Shown here piece after piece: positions 26,079-34,611 of a stretch of DNA of 64,000 bases. The stretch is taken from the NCBI RefSeq assembly GCF_002807665.1, contig NZ_PEAY01000002.1, positions 62,001-126,000 on the forward strand. Direction: 5' to 3'. Numbering within the stretch: position 1 is the stretch's first letter; the number at the start of each line of letters is the position of its first letter. This stretch comes from Neoalteromonas facilis. GTDB lineage: Bacteria; Pseudomonadota; Gammaproteobacteria; Enterobacterales; Alteromonadaceae. The notes below the pieces were generated by a model. It searched no databases and was not told the DNA's origin. It saw nothing but the letters and a program-made list of their open reading frames with translations. The position numbers and the translations under genes were made by a program.

Positions 26079-27026
26079 ATGAACATAGTCACGCCAATCC
26101 CTACAGGTATTGTATTTACCAATACCAACTTAAGTACCGAGTCCGCTCGGCGGGAAAACCTTGCGCGTGAAACCATCCCACAAACCAGTGCAAACGAAAA
26201 CTCCGAAGCCAAATCTGGTTTAGGTTCAGAATCTGATCGGTTAAAAAATCCAGGACAAACCCCAGCGCCTGTTGTATACGAACGCCCGCAACCGAATCCA
26301 AATGCAAGCTCTCAAGCGCCAACGGGTGAAGGGGCATTTGATAATGCGAATGATCAAAGTGCCGGCAAGGAAAACGCCGAAGATCGTCAACGTGAAGAGC
26401 AAGAGCTACAAGAACAACGAGAAGTTCAGCAGCTGAAACAGCGTGATCGAGAAGTGCGTTCGCATGAACAAGCACATTCAAGCGTTGGCGGACAGTATGC
26501 GGGCTCGCCAAGCTACGAGTACGAAACCGGTCCAGATGGTAAGCGCTATGCTGTGGGTGGCGAGGTCTCGATTGATGTTGGTGAAGAAAGCTCTCCAGAG
26601 GCCACGCTTAGAAAAATGCAGCAAGTTAAAGCCGCAGCTTTAGCGCCAGCAGAGCCTTCTCCTCAAGATCTTAGGGTTGCTAACGAAGCAACACAAAAAG
26701 CTTTTGAAGCGCGCAATGACATTAATCAGCAACGCGCTAGTGAGGCGCAACAAGCGGTTTCATCGCAACAAAGCCCTGAAGGCAATGCTTCAAACGTGCC
26801 TGAGCTTGCTGATATTGTTGACGGCATTGATGTATCTATCCCACAACGAACGCTTGATAATCAAGGGTTAGGCGTGAGTGCTGCGGTCGATAGAGAATCG
26901 CTGACTAGCCAACAACGCGAGTCGTTGCAGCAAGATGAAAGAACATTGAAGCGTGTGAGTGTTATTCAGTCCCGGTATTTGTCTATCGTGACGCCGGCGG
27001 AAGGTGGCTTTTCCGCCATTGCTTAG
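26079..27026 (+). CDS. SprA-related putative metalloprotease
   Basis: This 315-residue, hydrophilic, Gln/Glu-rich protein has a central conserved block (about 120-185): [19 protein letters not shown], then [20 protein letters not shown] and [17 protein letters not shown]. It matches the SprA-related family (also named CJM1_0395-type putative metalloproteases), where HEQAH is taken as a zinc-binding HExxH. There is no signal peptide. The long N-terminal third is low in complexity and probably disordered. Function is unproven; the pairing with a flagellar-like gene is notable. Confidence 0.78.
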   Translation: MNIVTPIPTGIVFTNTNLSTESARRENLARETIPQTSANENSEAKSGLGSESDRLKNPGQTPAPVVYERPQPNPNASSQAPTGEGAFDNANDQSAGKENAEDRQREEQELQEQREVQQLKQRDREVRSHEQAHSSVGGQYAGSPSYEYETGPDGKRYAVGGEVSIDVGEESSPEATLRKMQQVKAAALAPAEPSPQDLRVANEATQKAFEARNDINQQRASEAQQAVSSQQSPEGNASNVPELADIVDGIDVSIPQRTLDNQGLGVSAAVDRESLTSQQRESLQQDERTLKRVSVIQSRYLSIVTPAEGGFSAIA

Positions 27027-27100
27027 GTTTGCGCTTGCATCCTGTCAGTAGCAGCACGTAAACTTCCTTTTCAACATCAAATACCGTTTGGAAATCCTGC

Positions 27101-27400
27101 ATGGAAGTGCACAGTCACTTTTATCATCTCGATATATTGATCACTGCTGTCGCCTTGTTTTTTGTGACAAAGCTGTCTTTCGTTTCTGTTTCGATCAAGC
27201 CGCTATTAGGTATTGTCATTATCATTACGGCGTTGACCATTATTCCTGTTTTCGGTTTTTGGATCGCTATAGCGACATTTTGTTTTATGATGACGCGCGC
27301 CACGAACGCTGAGCTTATGGATTGCATTTGGTTTATTTTATTTGCCAAACTTATTTCGTTTGGCGCAGGGTTTATCTTTGGATTGATATCGGTGGGATAG
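27101..27400 (+). CDS. Small hydrophobic membrane protein, unknown
   Basis: This 99-residue protein is almost wholly hydrophobic, with three probable TM helices (about 10-30, 33-60, 75-97). I do not recognise a family. ATG 27101 has TGGAAAT upstream. It ends 6 nt before the methyltransferase gene, so the two are probably an operon. An overlapping frame from 27088 and an antisense frame here are shadows. Confidence 0.6.
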   Translation: MEVHSHFYHLDILITAVALFFVTKLSFVSVSIKPLLGIVIIITALTIIPVFGFWIAIATFCFMMTRATNAELMDCIWFILFAKLISFGAGFIFGLISVG

Positions 27401-27406
27401 CAAGGC

Positions 27407-27934
27407 ATGCACAATATACAAAATAGCCGGGTAAGTTTAGGTCTGATTAATCCGAAATCCGCTACTAATGTGGGGGTGATTTTGCGTGCATGCGGATGCT
27501 ATGGCGCAACCTCAGTGTTTTACACTGGAGAGCGTTTTCGTCACGCCAAAGCGTTTCATACGGATACTAAAAACACTCATCAGCACGTTCCTACGATTGG
27601 CGTCGACGACATTATGGCGATGAAGCCTAATGGGGCCAAATCAGTGGTTATTGAGCTGGTGGAAGGGGCAGCGCCGCTACCGGCTTTTACGCATCCAGAT
27701 AATGCTTACTATGTTTTTGGTCCAGAAGATGGCTCGGTAACACAAGAAGTGATCGATCAGGCAGACTACGTAGTGTACATTCCAACACGTTCGAGTATGA
27801 ATCTTGCTGCTACTGCGAATGTGGTATTGTATGACCGCATGGCAAAACGTGACTACGATGCGGGTGATGCTTTTATTCGCGCCGCGCGTGACACCAACAA
27901 TAATAGCCGGGTACGACAGTTCGATGTCGATTAG
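27407..27934 (+). CDS. SpoU/TrmH-like RNA methyltransferase
   Basis: This 175-residue SPOUT-fold methyltransferase uses S-adenosylmethionine to methylate a ribose or base in tRNA or rRNA. The three SpoU motifs are seen: NPKSATNVGVILRACGCYG (motif 1), YYVFGPEDGSV (motif 2), and IPTRSSMNLAATANVVLYDR (motif 3). It lacks the N-terminal extension of TrmH or RlmB, so the substrate is uncertain. Its stop interlocks with that of yheV in a 4-nt TTAG. Confidence 0.9.
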   Translation: MHNIQNSRVSLGLINPKSATNVGVILRACGCYGATSVFYTGERFRHAKAFHTDTKNTHQHVPTIGVDDIMAMKPNGAKSVVIELVEGAAPLPAFTHPDNAYYVFGPEDGSVTQEVIDQADYVVYIPTRSSMNLAATANVVLYDRMAKRDYDAGDAFIRAARDTNNNSRVRQFDVD

Positions 27935-28137
27935 TCCGGCTTGAATACGCCGATAACATCTCCGTTACCTTTGGCAGCTTGTTTCACCTCACTCCCGGTT
28001 TGCGATTGTTGAAAGCCGCATGCTACGCATTCCATTTTTTCGACATTGTTTTCGAAATAGAGCATCAAAGTATCAATTGCCTCGCATTTAGGACATTTCG
28101 CTCCAGCAATGAATCGTTTTCGTTTTCTTTGTGACAT
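27931..28137 (-). CDS. yheV: YheV family zinc-ribbon protein
   Basis: This 68-residue protein has two Cys pairs, CPKC and CVAC, forming a zinc ribbon after a very basic start (SQRKRKRF). Length and motifs match YheV. In enterobacteria it lies by kefB, yheS and yheT; here yheS diverges from it, so the block is conserved. Function is unknown. Confidence 0.9.
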   Translation of the reverse strand: MSQRKRKRFIAGAKCPKCEAIDTLMLYFENNVEKMECVACGFQQSQTGSEVKQAAKGNGDVIGVFKPD

Positions 28138-28265
28138 AGTTAACCAACCAGTATTAAAGGCACGCCATTGTACTCATACTGCACAACATTAAATAGCGAT
28201 CGATTTAACTATTATACGGGGATTTTTGGTATCATCCGCGGCGATTTTTAAATAAGCAGTCACTG

Positions 28266-30194
28266 ATGATAAAGCTAACCGAAATAACCCTAATGCGAGG
28301 CAGTAAGATACTGCTGGACGACGCGTCAATCGAGATCCCAGTCGGCCAAAAAGTGGCTGTTATTGGTGCTAATGGTTGTGGTAAATCCAGTTTATTTGCT
28401 GCTTTGCGGGGTGACATAACGCCAGAAGCGGGTGAACTATACGTACAAAAGAATTGGCGTGTTGTGTCAGTGGCACAGGAAGTCACGGCAACCGACCGCG
28501 CCGCACTCGACTATGTAATTGATGGTGATAAAAATTTGCGCCAGTTACAGCAAGAGTTGCGTCATGTGGAATCTTTGGATCAACACGCGCATGGCGAGAA
28601 AGTCGCCGAATTGCATGCAGCATTAGAACATGCGGGTGCGTACAGTATAGAAGCGCGGGCGTCGACCATATTGGCAGGACTGGGGTTCAGTCAGAACCAA
28701 TTAAGTTCGCCAGTTAGTGCTTTTTCGGGTGGTTGGCAAATGCGTTTAAACTTGGCGCAAGCGCTACTCTGTCCGTCAGATCTGTTGCTATTAGACGAAC
28801 CCACCAACCATTTAGATCTGGATGCTGTAATTTGGCTCGAGAAATGGATCCAAAGCTATCAAGGAACGCTGCTTCTGATTTCGCATGACAAAGCCTTTAT
28901 TGATAGCTGTGCAGACCGCATTTTAAGCGTCGAACAGCAAAAGCTTGTGGCCTATACCGGCAACTACAGCGCCTATGAAAAACAGAAGGCTGAACGAGCG
29001 CGGTTGCACTCACTAGAATATTCCAAGCAGCAAGATAAAATCGCGCATCTCCAGTCATTTATCACGCGATTTAAGGCGAAGGCTTCAAAGGCCAAGCAAG
29101 CACAAAGCAGAATTAAGCAACTCGAGAAAATGGAGCTTTTGCTACCAGCCCATTCGCACTCACCGTTTTCCTTTGCATTTGGCACACCCGATAAGCTACC
29201 TAATCCGCTGATCAGTATGGAGAAGGTCAAAGTTGGTTACGATACTAAAGTGGTGTTGAGTGAGGTAAAGCTCAATTTAGTACCCGGCAGTCGAATCGGA
29301 TTACTTGGGCGCAACGGGGCGGGTAAGTCGACCTTAATCAAATTGCTTGCCCAAGAGCTGACGGCAATGAGCGGTCACTATGACATTTCGGCGGGCTTAC
29401 ATGTGGGTTATTTTGCCCAGCATCAGCTAGAGTACCTCGACCTTGAAGCATCGGCGTTAACCCATATTCAACGACTTGATCCTAAAGCGACTGAGCAATC
29501 TATTAGAGATTATCTCGGAGGATTCAATTTTCATGGCGATTCAGCATTAGCGCCGGTGGCACCTTTCTCGGGCGGTGAAAAGGCTCGCCTAGTATTGGCG
29601 ATGATTGTATATCAGAAGCCAAACCTACTATTGCTCGATGAACCGACAAACCACTTAGATTTGGACATGCGTGAAGCGCTGAACATGGCATTGCAAGGGT
29701 ATGAAGGTGCGATGATTTTGGTTTCGCATGATCGCTTCTTACTGGAAAGTGTGTGTGAAGAGTATTATTTAGTCGACAACGGACAGGTTGCCTTATTTGA
29801 TGGCGATCTTGAGGACTATCGTAGGTGGTTGGCCGATTCAGATAAACAAAAAAACACAACAACGCCTGAGCAAAGCAATGGCAAAGTCGTTAAGTCAGTG
29901 GATAAAAAAGAACAGAAGCGCCTGGAAGCTGAATTTAGACAACGCACCGCGCCATTGCGCAAACGAATCCAGTCAGCCGAGCGTGAGATAGCGTCATTAC
30001 AGCAGAAGCTGGATGAGTTGCAACACAGTTTATCCGACCCTGAGATGTATGAAGAATCTAAGAAAGACAAGTTAAAGCAAGTACTATCGCAAGAAAGCGA
30101 GTGTAAAGCTGCACTTGCCGACGCAGAAGAAACGTGGATGATGGATTTGGATGAATTAGAGCAACTCGAGCTGGCATTCAAACAAGAGGCGTAA
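28266..30194 (+). CDS. yheS: ABC-F family ATPase YheS
   Basis: This 642-residue soluble ABC-F protein would act on the ribosome rather than in transport. There are two ATPase domains, with Walker A VIGANGCGKSS (about 32-42) and LLGRNGAGKST, signatures FSGGWQMRLNLAQ and FSGGEKARLVLA, and Walker B LLLLDEPTNHLDLD twice. A linker of charged helices lies between (about 235-300), and a coiled-coil tail (about 540-642) ends it. There are no TM segments. The order yheS, TIGR02444 gene, yheT, yheU is typical of the region. Confidence 0.94.
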   Translation: MIKLTEITLMRGSKILLDDASIEIPVGQKVAVIGANGCGKSSLFAALRGDITPEAGELYVQKNWRVVSVAQEVTATDRAALDYVIDGDKNLRQLQQELRHVESLDQHAHGEKVAELHAALEHAGAYSIEARASTILAGLGFSQNQLSSPVSAFSGGWQMRLNLAQALLCPSDLLLLDEPTNHLDLDAVIWLEKWIQSYQGTLLLISHDKAFIDSCADRILSVEQQKLVAYTGNYSAYEKQKAERARLHSLEYSKQQDKIAHLQSFITRFKAKASKAKQAQSRIKQLEKMELLLPAHSHSPFSFAFGTPDKLPNPLISMEKVKVGYDTKVVLSEVKLNLVPGSRIGLLGRNGAGKSTLIKLLAQELTAMSGHYDISAGLHVGYFAQHQLEYLDLEASALTHIQRLDPKATEQSIRDYLGGFNFHGDSALAPVAPFSGGEKARLVLAMIVYQKPNLLLLDEPTNHLDLDMREALNMALQGYEGAMILVSHDRFLLESVCEEYYLVDNGQVALFDGDLEDYRRWLADSDKQKNTTTPEQSNGKVVKSVDKKEQKRLEAEFRQRTAPLRKRIQSAEREIASLQQKLDELQHSLSDPEMYEESKKDKLKQVLSQESECKAALADAEETWMMDLDELEQLELAFKQEA

Positions 30195-30713
30195 ATGACG
30201 CGCGACGTAATTTCAACACAAGAGGCGTGGAATTTTGCACTGGCACTCTATGCCGAAGGAAGCGTCGCAACGCATTTGTTGTCGCTTCAAGATGCCTATG
30301 ATTGTAATGTCAATGTGCTGTTATTACTGCAGTACTTAGCGCATAAAAAGCTTAATATTGATGCCCAGTGTTTAAACCAATTAAGCCTTGCAATAGCCGA
30401 TTCTCAAGAAGAGTTGAAAGCACATCGAGTTATGCGACGAGAAGCAAAGGCAGATTCGCCAAGGGTATATCAGCAGCTAAAAGATCAAGAAATTGAATTG
30501 GAGCGTATTCAGCATTCGTTGCTGTTAGACCGTATTAATAAGTGGACAACAGAACGCCTGCTCAATGGGGTTACTAGCGAGACGCATAGTGGCAACGAGA
30601 CCAATATGCTCGAAATATATTTAACAGGTTATTCAGTGCCGAAAAAAGTGATTGAGCAAACTATCACAACACTTCAACAGGCGTACATTTCAATGAGAGG
30701 TTCGATTGAGTAA
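30195..30713 (+). CDS. TIGR02444/DUF2390 family protein
   Basis: This 172-residue, helical, soluble protein opens with EAWNFALALYAEGSVATHLLSLQDAYDCNVN, a pattern I associate with TIGR02444 (DUF2390), a family that sits beside yheS in gammaproteobacteria. Function is unknown. It starts directly after the yheS stop and overlaps yheT by 8 nt, so it belongs to the same operon. Confidence 0.8.
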   Translation: MTRDVISTQEAWNFALALYAEGSVATHLLSLQDAYDCNVNVLLLLQYLAHKKLNIDAQCLNQLSLAIADSQEELKAHRVMRREAKADSPRVYQQLKDQEIELERIQHSLLLDRINKWTTERLLNGVTSETHSGNETNMLEIYLTGYSVPKKVIEQTITTLQQAYISMRGSIE

Positions 30714-31740
30714 AGCAGAGTCTGAACGCAAAGCACATGGACGCATTATTAAGAGCGACTTTAAACCTGCTTCATGGGCCAAGAACCGCCATATACAGAC
30801 AATTTGGCCGCGCTTTCTTCAAAAGCGTAAGAAAATTGCTATCCGAAATGAGCGCGTAAAAACGCCGGATAATGACTTTATCGATTTGGCATGGTCGCCC
30901 AAACCTGACGTATGCAAGGGGCTAGTGGTTATCTTTCACGGTTTGGAAGGCAGCATTCGGTCGCATTATGCGAATGATGTGGTTGCGGCATTATTTAAGC
31001 AAAATTGGCAAAGCGTTTTGATGCATTTTCGCGGTTGCAGCGGTGAAGCGAATCATACAACACGTACCTATCATTCGGGCGATACTCGCGATGCGTCTTT
31101 CATTCTTGACCGGCTTCGCCAACAATTCCCTGATCAGTTTTTTGCCGGTGTGGGCTTTTCGCTAGGCGGTAATATGTTGCTCAAGCTGTTGGGTGAAAAT
31201 CCATTGCAACGTTGGTTACAAACCGCAGCTGCTATATCGGCACCGCTAAAACTAGCGGAGTGTGCACAAAGCATCAATCAAGGGTTTTCGCGTGTATATC
31301 AACGTTACTTGTTGAACAGCATGAAGCGCACCTTAACAACAAAAATGCAACGTCTAGATTACAGCAATGATCTGCTACTCAGCGAAGCGCAGATTAAAGC
31401 GATTGATTCATTTAGAGACTTTGATGAGAAAGTCACGGCACCGATACATGGCTTCGAAGATGCTGTGGACTATTACGAGAAGTGTAGCGGTTATAATTTC
31501 TTGCAAGCTATACACACGCCAACCTTAATTATGCACGCTAAGGATGATCCGTTTATGAATGAAAATGTCATCCCTGAAGAGCATGAACTGGCGCGTTCGG
31601 TGACGCTGGAGTTAAGTGAACGAGGTGGCCATGTGGGGTTTATGCAGGGCCCTCCTTGGGCGCCGAGTATTTGGTTTCATCAACGTTTAGCCACTTTTCT
31701 GGATGAGCAATTAGGTCGTTGGCAGGCACAACAGCCGTGA
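30706..31740 (+). CDS. yheT: YheT family alpha/beta hydrolase
   Basis: This 344-residue hydrolase matches the YheT/ABHD1-3 family. Seen are GLVVIFHGLEGSIRSHYA (oxyanion), MHFRGCSGEANH, the nucleophile FAGVGFSLGGNMLLKLLG, PTLIMHAKDDPFM with the acid, and RGGHVGFM with the catalytic His. The substrate is unknown. The start is TTG 30706 with GAGAGG at a good distance; it overlaps the gene before it. It also overlaps yheU by 4 nt (GTGA). Confidence 0.92.
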   Translation: MSKAESERKAHGRIIKSDFKPASWAKNRHIQTIWPRFLQKRKKIAIRNERVKTPDNDFIDLAWSPKPDVCKGLVVIFHGLEGSIRSHYANDVVAALFKQNWQSVLMHFRGCSGEANHTTRTYHSGDTRDASFILDRLRQQFPDQFFAGVGFSLGGNMLLKLLGENPLQRWLQTAAAISAPLKLAECAQSINQGFSRVYQRYLLNSMKRTLTTKMQRLDYSNDLLLSEAQIKAIDSFRDFDEKVTAPIHGFEDAVDYYEKCSGYNFLQAIHTPTLIMHAKDDPFMNENVIPEEHELARSVTLELSERGGHVGFMQGPPWAPSIWFHQRLATFLDEQLGRWQAQQP

Positions 31741-31943
31741 TTATTCCCATTGATGAGCTCGAACCCGATACCTTGCGCAATATCGTTGAGAGTGTTGTGT
31801 TGCGTGAAGGCACCGACTACGGCGAAGAAGAAGTCGATTTCAATACCAAGGTAGAGCAGGTGCTTGAACAACTGAAAGTTGGTGATGCTATGCTGCAATA
31901 CTCTGAATTGCATGAGAGCGTCGATATTATTAAGAAAGGCTGA
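31737..31943 (+). CDS. yheU: YheU (UPF0270) family protein
   Basis: This 68-residue acidic protein begins MIIPIDELEPDTLRNIVES from GTG 31737 and ends in SELHESVDIIKK, both standard for UPF0270/YheU. It has no known function. The GTG overlaps the yheT stop (GTGA), showing translational coupling. The frame is open further upstream, but a longer start does not fit the family. Confidence 0.93.
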   Translation: MIIPIDELEPDTLRNIVESVVLREGTDYGEEEVDFNTKVEQVLEQLKVGDAMLQYSELHESVDIIKKG

Positions 31944-32050
31944 CTTTCGTTCACGACTTTGCTACTTTCAATGCTAGGTGACATTGTTTTTCGTCAATAC
32001 CTGTCAGCAGTTTCGCGGCTTGATATAGGGTATCTTGTAGGAGCAGTGGT

Positions 32051-33934
32051 TTGGCATTTAAGAGCACATTGCAACGATTTTATCGGTCGATAACCTTTAT
32101 CGCTCTGGCGCTTTGGGTAGCTCCTGTGCATGCCATAGTGCCTTCAGAAGCATTGCTTGCCTCTTATGAAAGCCAAATTTATACCAATCCTCAAAAAGCT
32201 TACCAAACTCTCAACGAAGCATTGACGTCGCAAAATATGACGCAAAGTCAGCGTGTTTGGTTGCTATTGCGTAAGGCACAAAGCGAAGATGTATTGACGC
32301 TATATGATGATGTCGCAAGCACTCTCAGTGCGCTTTCTCCTTTGCTAAATATAATGTCACCCGAGCAAAAGGCGTGGTTTGACTATCTCACCGGCGTTCA
32401 TGCGCACAAGAGTGGCGAAATTCAACGCGGAGTTGAAATATTACAGGGAACAGTAGACTCATTGGCTTCATCGCCAGACAGCACGATTTACGCGTTAGCC
32501 GTTAGAGAGCTCGGCTATGCATTGTCATTGTCGGGCGACTACTTTAAAGCAAATTCCGTCCTACACGGGGCCTATCAAGAATTAATTTCTTTTCAGAATC
32601 CCTTCTACAATGGCTTGCTCGAAGAAAGCCTGGGCGATACCTATAACTATTCAGGGGATTTCGAAAATGCCGTCAACTATTACCAGGGTGCTTTGGGCTA
32701 TTTTGAATCGTTGGACTATAAACCATTTATTGCCAGCACGTTGCTCGGTTTAGCCATCGTTCACAGGCGTTTGCAGCACTGGGATGAGGCACTGTCGACG
32801 TTTGACCGTTATGAGCAAGTTCTAGCGTTTACGGGGGAGTACAGCGAGCATTACTATCTTCACTATGGCAGAGCAATGACGCTGGCCGAAATGGGGGCCT
32901 GTGAACAAGCGATGGTTGCTATTGATGATGCATTGGCACTCTCTGGGATCATTGACTACGACGCTGAACTGTATAAAAAGCGGGCTCTGTGCAACCTACA
33001 AAGTAATAATATTGACGAAGCTAAGCAGGATTTGAGCGCCGCAAGATCTATGCTTGATAGCTTGCCGGGGCTCAAAGGTACTCAGTGGTATTTGGAGCTT
33101 GAGTACATCCAAAGTTTGATCGCCTCAAAGCAAGGTGATTTCGTCAATGCTTTTGAACTGCTCAATGGCTATTACAGGGAAAGTATTGCGCTGCAAGATA
33201 AGAACCGTTCAGATTTGATCACGCAATTGCGCGTGTCGCTGGAAGCTGAGCGCAAAGACAAAGAAATAGAGTTTCTTAAACAACGTGATCAGCTACGCGA
33301 TGTTGAAGCAGCCCAGCAATCATTGCGTGTGCAGCAGCAACGTTTGCTTATCGTCAGTATTGTGGTGGTATCTATATTGCTGCTCGTCTTTGCATTAATG
33401 CAACTGCGCAATTCAAAGAAGCTATTGGCGTTGTCGATTCGCGACGATCTAACGGGTTTGCACAATAGACGCTATTTATTCGACTACTTTGAGAATTGGA
33501 CAAACAGTAGCCACGCCAATGACAGCGAGTTGGCGGTCCTTTATTTTGATATCGATGATTTTAAGCATATTAATGATACTTGGGGTCATAAAGCGGGCGA
33601 CAAAGTCATCATTAATATCGCACGAATAGCGGAATCTGTTTTGCGTGCAGATGATATTTTATGCCGCCTAGGTGGTGATGAATTTTTAATTGTATTGCCG
33701 CGCGCTTCGTTAATCGATACAAAAGATGTGGCGGGTCGTTTAATGGAAGAAATTGGTCATCATTCGTTAACCATTCGACAAGGTGTGGAAGTAAGCCTGA
33801 CTATCAGTATTGGTATTGCTCATTTTGCTGCTGATGGAACGCAACCTTTGGACATTGAGAAAATGTTGGACTCAGCAGATAAAGGGTTATACCAGTCCAA
33901 GCGCGAAGGTAAAAATCGCTATACCATCACATAA
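32051..33934 (+). CDS. TPR-containing membrane diguanylate cyclase
   Basis: This 627-residue protein would make cyclic di-GMP. There is a signal peptide (to about VHA, residue 29), a periplasmic region of TPR-like repeats (about 35-380), a short coiled coil, one TM (about 430-452), and a GGDEF domain (about 465-627). The active site GGDEF is at 541-545, and the product-inhibition I-site R532-A-D-D535 lies exactly five residues before it, so feedback control is expected. The start is TTG 32051 with TAGGAG upstream. The signal sensed is unknown. Confidence 0.9.
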   Translation: MAFKSTLQRFYRSITFIALALWVAPVHAIVPSEALLASYESQIYTNPQKAYQTLNEALTSQNMTQSQRVWLLLRKAQSEDVLTLYDDVASTLSALSPLLNIMSPEQKAWFDYLTGVHAHKSGEIQRGVEILQGTVDSLASSPDSTIYALAVRELGYALSLSGDYFKANSVLHGAYQELISFQNPFYNGLLEESLGDTYNYSGDFENAVNYYQGALGYFESLDYKPFIASTLLGLAIVHRRLQHWDEALSTFDRYEQVLAFTGEYSEHYYLHYGRAMTLAEMGACEQAMVAIDDALALSGIIDYDAELYKKRALCNLQSNNIDEAKQDLSAARSMLDSLPGLKGTQWYLELEYIQSLIASKQGDFVNAFELLNGYYRESIALQDKNRSDLITQLRVSLEAERKDKEIEFLKQRDQLRDVEAAQQSLRVQQQRLLIVSIVVVSILLLVFALMQLRNSKKLLALSIRDDLTGLHNRRYLFDYFENWTNSSHANDSELAVLYFDIDDFKHINDTWGHKAGDKVIINIARIAESVLRADDILCRLGGDEFLIVLPRASLIDTKDVAGRLMEEIGHHSLTIRQGVEVSLTISIGIAHFAADGTQPLDIEKMLDSADKGLYQSKREGKNRYTIT

Positions 33935-33965
33935 TGTGCCGCCGTTTTCCGCAGCCTCGCGCATA

Positions 33966-34604
33966 TCAGGGGTTGGCTGGTTGAGGCTTTACAAAGGGCC
34001 ATATTAATCCCCATTGAGCAGCATAATAGGTTGTCATGATGGCGATGTCGGCAATTGCTATTGGTGCAACAAAACGGTTATACCCAATGATGGAATCAGA
34101 AAACATAAACAACAGGGCGCCTCCCATTAACCATGGTTGACGGGTTTTTAATGCGGTCACTACCATTGCTGCAATGACACAGGCATAGACGCTGACAGGC
34201 GATGTCATCGTACCGGCGTGAGGTAGTAAAACGTACAAAAATAGCCCCATATAGCCTAAAACAAACCAAATGCTAAATGGCCACTTTGTATTTTTAGCGT
34301 AGCGATAAAAGGCAACGCAGTAACCTAAATGGGCGAGCAAAAAGCTGCCAAGTCCGACGATAAATGCTTGTTCGAAGGTCAAGGCTAAACTTATATCGCC
34401 AGCAACAGAGGCGATGCTTGCTAGCAACAATGGATAGCGAAATGTTACCGGTGCATAAAGTAATACAGCCACGACCAATAGGCTGACAGGTAGCGCTTTA
34501 TGCAACACGGTGACGGCGCTAGGCCAAAAACACAAAAGTGTTAAATAACCTAACGCTGTGACAATGTAGCCACCCAGTAACCAATGTCTCATGGTCAAAG
34601 GCAT
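33966..34604 (-). CDS. Lysoplasmalogenase (YhhN/TMEM86 family)
   Basis: This 212-residue membrane protein has about eight TM helices. The pattern GDISLAL and FMFSDSIIGYNRF matches the YhhN/TMEM86 family, whose members split the vinyl ether bond of lysoplasmalogens. Whether this organism has plasmalogens is unknown, so the true substrate may differ. It follows the DUF885 gene on the same strand by 7 nt. Confidence 0.85.
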   Translation of the reverse strand: MPLTMRHWLLGGYIVTALGYLTLLCFWPSAVTVLHKALPVSLLVVAVLLYAPVTFRYPLLLASIASVAGDISLALTFEQAFIVGLGSFLLAHLGYCVAFYRYAKNTKWPFSIWFVLGYMGLFLYVLLPHAGTMTSPVSVYACVIAAMVVTALKTRQPWLMGGALLFMFSDSIIGYNRFVAPIAIADIAIMTTYYAAQWGLIWPFVKPQPANP

Positions 34605-34611
34605 AGGGCGG

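Noticed and set aside
26996-27017. GGCGGAA/TTCCGCC hairpin at the end of the SprA-like gene, possible terminator
   Set aside because: It lies wholly in coding sequence and has no T-run after it.
27088-27312. Overlapping Cys/Tyr-rich frame at the small membrane protein
   Set aside because: It is a frame-shifted reading of the same bases; the hydrophobic frame from 27101 is the more protein-like one.
27124-27414. 96-residue antisense frame to the small hydrophobic protein
   Set aside because: Its hydrophobic look is a mirror of the sense frame and it has no ribosome binding site.
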